Source: Lishizhenia sp965656535 (GTDB taxonomy: Bacteria; Bacteroidota; Bacteroidia; Flavobacteriales_D; Crocinitomicaceae). Taken from it: a DNA stretch of 64,000 bases. Shown here piece after piece: positions 50,221 to 57,397 of the stretch. Position 1 is the first letter of the stretch, and every line of letters starts with the position of its first letter. Under the pieces are notes generated by a model. The model did no database searches and was not told the DNA's origin. It saw only the letters and a list, made by a program, of their open reading frames with translations. Both the position numbers and the translations under genes were made by a program. The stretch covers positions 806,001 through 870,000 of the forward strand of contig CBFHKX010000001.1 of assembly GCA_965656535.1 (NCBI GenBank). Direction: 5' to 3'.

Positions 50221-50925
50221 ATGCAATATAAAAGAATACTTCTTAAGCTTAGTGGTGAAGCCCTAATGGGTGACAAACAGTTCGGAATTGATAATGCTAG
50301 AATTGGAGAATATGCACAGCAAATCAAAGAAATTGTTGATATAGGAGTAGAGGTTGCAATTGTTATTGGTGGAGGAAATATCTTTAGAGGTGTGCAGGCT
50401 GAACAGGGCGGAATGGATAGAACGCACGGTGATTATATGGGTATGCTGGCTACCATGATAAACTCTATGGCTTTACAAGCAGCATTAGAATCGACAGGTG
50501 TGAAAACACGCTTGCAGTCGGCAATAGAAATGAAAGCAATCTCAGAGCCATTTATTAGAAGAAAAGCGGTTAGACATTTAGAAAAGGGAAGAGTAGTCAT
50601 TTTTGGAGCCGGAACAGGTAATCCATTTTTTACAACAGACTCTGCAGCTTCTTTAAGAGCAATTGAGTTGGATGCAGATGTGATTCTTAAGGGAACACGT
50701 GTAGATGGAATCTACTCAGCAGACCCAGAAAAAGATCCAACAGCAACCAAATACGACGAAATTTCATTTGACGATGTTTATGCAAAAGGATTAAATGTGA
50801 TGGATATGACTGCATTTACATTGTGTAAAGAAAATGATTTACCCATTATTGTTTTTGATATGAATACTTCGGGTAATTTATTAAAGATTGTAAACGGAGA
50901 AAAAGTAGGTACTACGGTAAAATAA
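50221..50925 (+). CDS. pyrH: Uridylate kinase
   Basis: Phosphorylates UMP to UDP with ATP in pyrimidine nucleotide synthesis; a hexameric amino-acid-kinase-fold enzyme. Motifs are LKLSGEALMGDKQFGID at the start, VIGGGNIFRGVQAEQGGMDR, DYMGMLATMINSMALQ, and GAGTGNPFFTTDSAASLRAI. The C-terminal half has DGIYSADPEKDPTATKYD. The length of 234 residues is typical. In many bacteria frr follows pyrH; here a terminator and a convergent gene follow instead. Confidence 0.97.
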   Translation: MQYKRILLKLSGEALMGDKQFGIDNARIGEYAQQIKEIVDIGVEVAIVIGGGNIFRGVQAEQGGMDRTHGDYMGMLATMINSMALQAALESTGVKTRLQSAIEMKAISEPFIRRKAVRHLEKGRVVIFGAGTGNPFFTTDSAASLRAIELDADVILKGTRVDGIYSADPEKDPTATKYDEISFDDVYAKGLNVMDMTAFTLCKENDLPIIVFDMNTSGNLLKIVNGEKVGTTVK

Positions 50926-50945
50926 TAGAATTAAAAATAGATTTG

Positions 50946-50977
50946 AAGGGCACCCGTATAGGTGTCCTTTTTTTTGT
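50946..50977 (+). terminator. Terminator of pyrH
   Basis: A 9-base-pair stem aagggcacc/ggtgtcctt (50946-50954 with 50961-50969, one G-T pair), six-base loop, followed by a long T-run. Confidence 0.88.
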
Positions 50978-51033
50978 TTTAAACGGTTGACTTTCCTTTG
51001 AGTTTATTGCTGTGGTTAAAAAAGTCGGTATAA

Positions 51034-51068
51034 AAAAAAAGACCTCTAACGATTAGAGGTCTTTTTTT
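51034..51068. terminator. Bidirectional terminator, mainly for the FNR gene
   Basis: A 15-base-pair stem (51034-51048 with 51054-51068) around a five-base loop, with A-run on one side and T-run on the other. On the minus strand it ends the ferredoxin-NADP reductase gene; it could also back up the pyrH terminator. Confidence 0.88.
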
Positions 51069-51086
51069 AATATAATACTTCTCGAA

Positions 51087-52097
51087 TTAAAAACCTTGTA
51101 CACCGTTTACAGTAGTATACTTAAGCACGTTCTTTTTATCTGGATGAATTCTAGCGAAAGCAGACTGTAAAGCAATTGTACCTTCGTGGAAACCACATAA
51201 AATCAACTTTAACTTACCTTCGTAGGTATTAACATCACCAATGGCATAAATACCTGGGATATTTGTACTATAGTCTACAGTATCTACTTTAATTGCGTTC
51301 TTTTCAATTTCTAATCCCCAATCGGCTATAGGACCAAGAGAAGGTTTTAAACCGAACAATGGAATAAAATGATCTGTATCTACTTTAAACTCACCTTCCG
51401 TTTTGTGTTTGATAGTTACGTTTTCTACCTTGTCTTTACCGTCAACACCTATTACTTCAGCTTCTGTGATTAATTTTATCTTTCCAGCTTCGGCTAAATC
51501 CATTACTTTTTGAACAGAGTCTAGATGACCTCTAAAAGAATTTCTTCTGTGCACGAGAGATACTTCAGTTGCAATATTTTTCTCTACAAGATAAATTGCC
51601 CAATCAAGAGCTGAATCTCCACCTCCTGCAATTACACATTTTTTACCTCTATAAAACTCAGGATCCTTAATGATATATTCAACACCATTATCCTCGTATT
51701 TTTCCAAGTTATCTACTGGTGGTTTTCTTGGTTCAAAGACACCTAAACCTCCAGCTATCATTACAATAGGAGCATGGTGTTTCGTGCCTTTACTTGTAGT
51801 AACAATAAAACTTCCGTCTTCTTGTTTTTCTATATCAGTTGCAGCTTCACCTAAGGTAAAACCAGGCTTAAAAGGTTCGGCTTGAGCCATTAAATTATCT
51901 ACCAATTCTCCAGCCAAAACGGACGGAAATCCAGGAATATCGTAAATCGGTTTTTTTGGATAGATTTCAGAACACTGTCCTCCAGGTTGGGGTAATGAAT
52001 CTATTAAGTGACATTTAAGTTTTAAAAGTCCGGCTTCAAATATGGCAAACAGTCCAACAGGACCAGCACCAATAATAATAATATCTGTTTTTATCAT
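51087..52097 (-). CDS. Ferredoxin/flavodoxin--NADP+ reductase, thioredoxin-reductase-like
   Basis: A 336-residue FAD enzyme moving electrons between NADPH and ferredoxin or flavodoxin. The FAD site is IIIGAGPVGLFAIFEAGLL near residue 7, the NADPH site CVIAGGGDSALDWAIYL (about 154) with VHRRNSFRG, and the second FAD motif NIPGIYAIGDVN near the C-terminus. The fold is that of thioredoxin reductase, but the CxxC redox pair is absent, which marks type 2 FNRs such as YumC. Monocistronic, with a -7 box before it and a terminator after it. Confidence 0.92.
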   Translation of the reverse strand: MIKTDIIIIGAGPVGLFAIFEAGLLKLKCHLIDSLPQPGGQCSEIYPKKPIYDIPGFPSVLAGELVDNLMAQAEPFKPGFTLGEAATDIEKQEDGSFIVTTSKGTKHHAPIVMIAGGLGVFEPRKPPVDNLEKYEDNGVEYIIKDPEFYRGKKCVIAGGGDSALDWAIYLVEKNIATEVSLVHRRNSFRGHLDSVQKVMDLAEAGKIKLITEAEVIGVDGKDKVENVTIKHKTEGEFKVDTDHFIPLFGLKPSLGPIADWGLEIEKNAIKVDTVDYSTNIPGIYAIGDVNTYEGKLKLILCGFHEGTIALQSAFARIHPDKKNVLKYTTVNGVQGF

Positions 52098-52122
52098 AGC
52101 AATTTGCGCTTAATAACGCCTG

Positions 52123-52130
52123 CAAAATTA
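52123..52130 (-). promoter_or_regulatory. -7 box for the FNR gene
   Basis: Minus-strand TAATTTTG matches TAnnTTTG, 25 bases before ATG 52097. Confidence 0.5.
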
Positions 52131-52226
52131 ATAACTTTTCTCTTGTATTAAGGGTAAAACGTTTTGTGATATGTATTGTTTACATAAATCAATGAAAAAG
52201 CTGATTTTTATTATCTAATTAGGAGC

Positions 52227-54536
52227 TTAGTATTTAATTATTTTGTGCTTTATTTCTCCATTATTGGTATAGAGAACCAGAGTATAAACACCAGCGTTTA
52301 AGGATTGCATAGATGCAGAGTAGTGAAAAGATTGTTTAAGGGGTGTTTGCTCTTTTACGCGCTGCCCCAAGCTATTGTAGAACTCTAAACGGTTTATTTT
52401 TAGCTGTTGATTTTTAGAGATAACATGAATAAAGTCAGAAGTTGGATTTGGGTATATTTTAAAATTCTCCACTTCATTCCATTTAACATCACACGCTGTT
52501 TGTAGATAATCACTGTCAAAAAAAGCGTTCATGTTGTTAATCACAGCGCACGGTCTTTGAACTAGAAAAGATTGAAGCGAAGCTATGTCAGACTCCCACT
52601 GCTCCTCTGAATAAGGAAATCCCCATCGGTTTATTTGTTTTGAAATTACTGGAGCTAATTCGTTTTCTAAGGCAGTTAATACATTTGTTGTGTTCTCTTT
52701 AGTAAAAGTAGAATGAAGGAGCTCTGTGTAGCGCAGTATAAAAAGAGATTTAAATGTTACGTTTTCTAACAACTTTCTGAAAAGTAGCGTAGATGCTGGC
52801 GGATTTGGGTAAGATGTTGATTCGTCTTTATTGGTTACATGCTCAAACATATTGGTTTGAGGTGGAGGAAAAGCTGCATCTAAATCATAAAACAGCCATT
52901 GCCATTTACTATCGGATACTTTTACCGCTTTTATATTGTTTATTGGCCAATCGTAATTACCAAAAAATAATTCTGCACATAGATAGTCGATTAAATTATC
53001 AATATCTATTTGCTCAGAAACAAGAAGGTAGTTACTCGTTACACTTAAGTCATTGCTTTCAATAAAAGAGAGTAAGTTTTCAAATTCAAGCTTATTTCCG
53101 TAGTTCACATTTAAATTCGAAGGGTTTAGGATAGTTAACTCATCACTTATTGAATTTTGCAGAAAATTTCTTGGAGAAAAGCGTTCGCGCAAGCTTTGTA
53201 TCCCGAAATAAACACCATTTATGTAGACTTCAACAAATTTATAATCTTGTGAGTTGAAGCGAAGTTCTTTACTTATTGTGTGCGCTAAAACATCTTTTAT
53301 CATGCTTTGGGTTCCCCAGTCTCCCATAGTAGTTTTAAGTGTGTAAGCATTTATAACTGGATTTTTAGTTGTTTGGAAAACAGGAAAAATTAGATTTTTG
53401 TTTGCCAGTTCTGAGGTAGCTTGTAAAGCCAATGATTTTTGTGCGCTTTGTCTTGTTTTACCTCCTGCTATTTTAATTTGAATGGGTTGATAGAATGATG
53501 CATTCTGATCACTTTTGAAATATGTGAAATGTGCTTTTCTTTCCCAATTTTCACCTTCTTTAAAAAAGTTGCCTGTCCATTCAGGATCAGAACTATTATA
53601 GTTCACACCTGGAACTAAAATTCCCGTAGAAGTGCTAAATAATCCAATTGAGTCAGAAGTTATACTAACCACATCAAAATTTGTTTCATTGTTTTCGGGT
53701 ATAAATGTTTGATGGTAAATTGGACTTGTTCTAAATCCATTTTTATAGCTCGCATAGGAAATCGAAAAACATTTCTGAGGAGTTTCTTGCGGTAACTCCC
53801 AAGCATGATAACTGATTTGCTGGTTAGAGGTGGTGGGAATTGTACTAATATCAGGAACAATGCTTAAGTCAATCGGAACAAGAAGAGAGTCTTCAAATAA
53901 TATTGGCCCACTCAGTGGGTCGTAATTATTAAGGGTGTAAAAGACGGAGTCGCCCAATTTAGATTCTAGCTTCAAAAAGAAATCGTTTTCATAAAATCCG
54001 CTGGTTGTGTTTGTTTCTACTTTATTATTGTTTGAATTTAAATTAAACATGTTGGGAGATGGAAACTGAAGTATTTCTTTCACGTTTTCATTTTCATTAA
54101 TTCTGCCATAAGAGAGATTGGTAGGAATAAAATCGAGTTCCCATTTTTCAATTAGTCCTTGGTTATTACTTAGGCAAATTACTTCTGAATTCTTTAACGC
54201 GAAATTACTGTGGTAGTAACCAGAAATAAACTGATTTAGTGTAGAACAAATAACGGAGAAATGACTATTTCCATTAATAAAAACGGCGGGTAGTTGATAT
54301 TTAAACAGGTTGTTTTCATCATCCGAGATATAATACTGTGAAAGTAGAATAGGAGCAGCGCTAGAATTGTATAATTCAACCCAGTCATGGTATTCACCGT
54401 TAAGATTTAGGTAAGACTTGTTTTTGGTCATTACCTCATTAAGCTGCAAGTCTTGCGCATACACCAAACCAAAGCAGAAGAGAGATGTGAAAAGATAAAA
54501 TTTAAATCCAATAAGAGCCGACCGTAGTATATTCAA
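52227..54536 (-). CDS. CotH-like protein with lamin-tail and T9SS sorting domains
   Basis: A 769-residue exported protein in three parts. After a signal peptide (ends FGLVYAQ, about residue 28) comes a lamin-tail-like domain (about 30-140; LQLNEVMTKN, HDWVELYNSS). A CotH kinase-like domain spans about 360-640, with IKIAGGKTRQSAQKSLAL, VEVYINGVYFGIQSLRERFS and FYDLDAAFP, the DxD-type motif of CotH proteins. The C-terminus (FKIYPNPTSDFIHVI ... LNAGVYTLVLYTNNG) is a type A T9SS sorting domain. CotH enzymes of spore formers phosphorylate coat proteins; activity here is inferred only. The start is TTG at 54536. It ends a cluster with a flippase and an FkbM methyltransferase. Confidence 0.88.
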   Translation of the reverse strand: MNILRSALIGFKFYLFTSLFCFGLVYAQDLQLNEVMTKNKSYLNLNGEYHDWVELYNSSAAPILLSQYYISDDENNLFKYQLPAVFINGNSHFSVICSTLNQFISGYYHSNFALKNSEVICLSNNQGLIEKWELDFIPTNLSYGRINENENVKEILQFPSPNMFNLNSNNNKVETNTTSGFYENDFFLKLESKLGDSVFYTLNNYDPLSGPILFEDSLLVPIDLSIVPDISTIPTTSNQQISYHAWELPQETPQKCFSISYASYKNGFRTSPIYHQTFIPENNETNFDVVSITSDSIGLFSTSTGILVPGVNYNSSDPEWTGNFFKEGENWERKAHFTYFKSDQNASFYQPIQIKIAGGKTRQSAQKSLALQATSELANKNLIFPVFQTTKNPVINAYTLKTTMGDWGTQSMIKDVLAHTISKELRFNSQDYKFVEVYINGVYFGIQSLRERFSPRNFLQNSISDELTILNPSNLNVNYGNKLEFENLLSFIESNDLSVTSNYLLVSEQIDIDNLIDYLCAELFFGNYDWPINNIKAVKVSDSKWQWLFYDLDAAFPPPQTNMFEHVTNKDESTSYPNPPASTLLFRKLLENVTFKSLFILRYTELLHSTFTKENTTNVLTALENELAPVISKQINRWGFPYSEEQWESDIASLQSFLVQRPCAVINNMNAFFDSDYLQTACDVKWNEVENFKIYPNPTSDFIHVISKNQQLKINRLEFYNSLGQRVKEQTPLKQSFHYSASMQSLNAGVYTLVLYTNNGEIKHKIIKY

Positions 54537-54617
54537 TTGAAATGTGCGTTTAATTCTTAAAACGATAAGACGTTTATTTATTGTATTTGGTTGTTAAAAT
54601 CACGCTTATTCACAATG

Positions 54618-56042
54618 TTAAAATAGCGATTTGATTTTTCTGAGGTCTATCATTTTAGAAAGTAGGAGATAGACTAAAAAGAAAACTACTGTTATTGCTG
54701 TTCCGAAGAGCAAAGATAACTCAGTTTTCAAGAATTGAATTCCAAAAAATAGAAGGATGAAAAGTAGGATTAATTTCAAGATGACTTTAAAATTAATCGA
54801 AAGCTTAAATATAGATACCGCTAAGAACAGCTGCGCTATTGCCGTAATGATTTGAGTTAAAAACGTAGCCAATGCAGCACCTTCGGATTGTAGAACAGGA
54901 ATCATAAAGAAATTTAGAAAAAGGTTTAGCAATAGTCCGCCAAAAGCCATATAGTTTAATACTTTTAAACTCCCGTTTGCGGTTAGTAGGGTTCCAAATA
55001 TATACGTGATAGAAATGGGTAGGAAAGAAAAAATAATCCACTGAAATGATTTCCAAGAAAGAGCGGTGTCTTTCACATAGATTAGCTCCATAATTTCTTT
55101 GCTATACACAAAACCTAAGCAAGCTACAAGAAGGGAAACTGAAATTAAGAGTTGTGCAGCTGTTTTTAATACACTTTCAACACTTTCTTTTTGCTTTATT
55201 AAGCGCGAAAATGATGGAAGCAGTACGCCGGCAAAAAGTAAAGCGAAAATAGTAACGGCGTCTAATAAGCGAAACCCTTGTGCGTAAACTCCGGCTTGTG
55301 TTTTACCTTCTTCCAATAAAAGGTCTATCATAATTACGTCAGTTCTGTTATACAGCATCATAAGCAAGATTAATAATGCGTAAGGTGCACTCTGTTTTAA
55401 AATAGCAAAGCTTAACAAGCGATTTACTTTTAATCGGGTTGGTTTTAAATAGAGTGTGTACATAAAAGCAATTAGTGCAGACAATGCATAAGCGAAGGTT
55501 TGCGCATACACAAAGTAAGAAATTGTGATTTCAGTTTTAAATACACTGCTATAAAGCAGAATTAAACAACAGCCAATTAAGATTAATCGGTCTAAAACAG
55601 AAAAAATTGCGTCTGTTTTAAAGAGGTGCATTCCAGCAAAATTACTCCTGAAGTAGAAGATAAATCCTGCAAAAAACTGATTAATAGCTAAAAGAAAGAG
55701 CAGGTGTATAGCAAATTCAGAAAAACCAAGGGTAAAGCCAACAGATAATGTAATTACTAAATAGATTAATCCAAGTAAACTTCGCAGACTTATGATAGAT
55801 CCTAAATAACGTGAAAGCAGCTGTGGATGTTGGGCAATATTTCTTGTGTTGTAATTATTTATGCCAACATCTAAAACAACATTAAATAAATAAGAAAGGT
55901 TTAGCAAAGTAAAGTAGAGTCCATAATCTTCTGTACTAACTTGGTTTTGCACTTGAGCATCTATACCAAAGATGTAGAATGGCTTTACCAATACATTTAA
56001 GAGTATAACTAAAAAGAGTCCTGAAAACAGTTTTTTTTGCAT
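54618..56042 (-). CDS. Polysaccharide flippase (Wzx/RfbX-like)
   Basis: A 474-residue polytopic protein with about 12-14 hydrophobic segments and few charged residues except in loops. The start FSGLFLVILLNVLVKPFYIF and the segment YGLYFTLLNLSYLFNVVLDV followed by GINNYNTRNIAQ are typical of MATE-like oligosaccharide flippases that move lipid-linked sugar units across the inner membrane. MLYNRTDVIMIDLLLEEGKT follows the usual spacing. It lies nine bases after the FkbM gene, in the same direction. No glycosyltransferases are next to it. Confidence 0.88.
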   Translation of the reverse strand: MQKKLFSGLFLVILLNVLVKPFYIFGIDAQVQNQVSTEDYGLYFTLLNLSYLFNVVLDVGINNYNTRNIAQHPQLLSRYLGSIISLRSLLGLIYLVITLSVGFTLGFSEFAIHLLFLLAINQFFAGFIFYFRSNFAGMHLFKTDAIFSVLDRLILIGCCLILLYSSVFKTEITISYFVYAQTFAYALSALIAFMYTLYLKPTRLKVNRLLSFAILKQSAPYALLILLMMLYNRTDVIMIDLLLEEGKTQAGVYAQGFRLLDAVTIFALLFAGVLLPSFSRLIKQKESVESVLKTAAQLLISVSLLVACLGFVYSKEIMELIYVKDTALSWKSFQWIIFSFLPISITYIFGTLLTANGSLKVLNYMAFGGLLLNLFLNFFMIPVLQSEGAALATFLTQIITAIAQLFLAVSIFKLSINFKVILKLILLFILLFFGIQFLKTELSLLFGTAITVVFFLVYLLLSKMIDLRKIKSLF

Positions 56043-56051
56043 CTACAAACC

Positions 56052-56780
56052 TTAGTTTGCCATAAAGATAAAATTCTGCTGCGTATGCACTCCTTTTTTA
56101 AAGGAAACTAATTGTTGTTTTTCTACTACGAACGCTTTGTAATTGAGCTCGTTTAAGAAAGTAAAACAGCGTTGACGGTTATCATTATCCCACAATTCTG
56201 TATAGATAATAGGGTGTTGATTCTGCAATAATTCTTTGGCTCCTTTTAGTGCGAAATATTCAAAATTTTCGACATCCATTTTTATTCCTTGAATCGTTTT
56301 TCCTTTTAAAACAGTATCTAGTTTCTTGCAAGCAACTTCAAATTCAATGCCGTCATTCCACTCTGTTATTGATTCGTGTTTTACATGACTTAGCCCTTGT
56401 TCCTTAGTTTTTCCGTTTTCAGGTAAGATCATTTTCACAGTACTTTCTTGCTCTCCAACGGCAAAATCATAACAAATTACATTCTTGAGTTTATTTTTGG
56501 CTATAATCTTATTTAAAACAACTAAGTTATCAGGCATCGGTTCAAAGGCGTGGATAGTGTCTAAAGGAAACCGTTTAGAAAGGTAATGACTCATAATACC
56601 AATATTTGCTCCAAGGTCTAAAATATCTCCTTTTCCATTTTCTAGTAAATCTAAGAAATGAAAAAAATGACCTTCTTTTTTATCTCGCTTCAGTGTTTTT
56701 ATTTTAAACTGAGAAAAAAAGTAGAGATAGTTGGTGTATCCAAAAAGTTTTTGAAGAAAATATTTGAGTTGATTTTTCAC
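56052..56780 (-). CDS. FkbM-family methyltransferase
   Basis: A 242-residue S-adenosylmethionine-dependent methyltransferase. The cofactor loop is DILDLGANIGIMSHYL (about residue 54), followed by DTIHAFEPMPDNLVVLNKI and the later KMDVENFEYFALKGAKELL, all typical of FkbM proteins that O-methylate sugars or other hydroxyls. The start is GTG at 56780. It lies nine bases before the flippase gene and likely methylates a surface sugar handled by it. The real acceptor is unknown. Confidence 0.88.
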   Translation of the reverse strand: MKNQLKYFLQKLFGYTNYLYFFSQFKIKTLKRDKKEGHFFHFLDLLENGKGDILDLGANIGIMSHYLSKRFPLDTIHAFEPMPDNLVVLNKIIAKNKLKNVICYDFAVGEQESTVKMILPENGKTKEQGLSHVKHESITEWNDGIEFEVACKKLDTVLKGKTIQGIKMDVENFEYFALKGAKELLQNQHPIIYTELWDNDNRQRCFTFLNELNYKAFVVEKQQLVSFKKGVHTQQNFIFMAN

Positions 56781-56821
56781 TGTTTTGGAAAGAGCCTATG
56801 TGATTATTATGGTGGTTTGTT

Positions 56822-57289
56822 CTATTCAAACTCTATAATTACTTCTCCTTTTTCTACCACAGAACCATCTGTGTGCACAAGAGCTTTAACTACGCCAACA
56901 CCGTCTGATTTAATTACATTTTCCATTTTCATGGCTTCTAATGTAAAGAGTGCTGTTCCGTCTTCAACAGTATCGCCAATTTTTACAGCGAATGATAGAA
57001 TTCTTCCAGGCATTGGAGACTGTAAGGTTTTAAGTTGTTTTACCTTCTTTTTATCCAGTCCCATTTTTTTAATCAACTCATCAATAGCTCCTTTTTTAGA
57101 AACTTCGAAAGTGCGCTGATTTATTTTTATGGTTAACTTTTTGTCTTCTAGGTTTGCTTTTACTACCTCACCTTGAAACTTTTGTCCTAAAAAGAAAAGT
57201 TCAAAATAGTTACTATCTATCCATTCAACTTTAGCATTTCCTTTTACTAAAATTTCTTTTCCATCTATTAAATATGAACTGTCTGCCAT
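56822..57289 (-). CDS. Biotin carboxyl carrier protein of an acyl-CoA carboxylase
   Basis: A 155-residue protein with a C-terminal biotinyl domain (about 80-155) holding the biotin-acceptor lysine in LEAMKMENVIKSDG. The N-terminal part resembles the BC-CT-mediator region of acyl-CoA (for example propionyl-CoA) carboxylase carriers. Biotin carboxylase and carboxyltransferase genes are not next to it in this window. A TATATTTA lies four bases before its ATG, a near -7 box. It is 41 bases upstream of the FkbM gene on the same strand but may be a separate unit. Confidence 0.88.
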   Translation of the reverse strand: MADSSYLIDGKEILVKGNAKVEWIDSNYFELFFLGQKFQGEVVKANLEDKKLTIKINQRTFEVSKKGAIDELIKKMGLDKKKVKQLKTLQSPMPGRILSFAVKIGDTVEDGTALFTLEAMKMENVIKSDGVGVVKALVHTDGSVVEKGEVIIEFE

Positions 57290-57385
57290 TGGTTAAATAT
57301 ATACTGCAATAATACAAACTTATATTTCTTTGTGCCATTTTGTTGGGCATTAAGTTTAAAAAATGGACATCTTTACCCTATAAAT

Positions 57386-57393
57386 TATTTTTG
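57386..57393 (+). promoter_or_regulatory. -7 box, predicted leaderless start
   Basis: TATTTTTG, an exact TAnnTTTG match, ends four bases before ATG 57398 of the aminopeptidase gene. Confidence 0.55.
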
Positions 57394-57397
57394 AATT

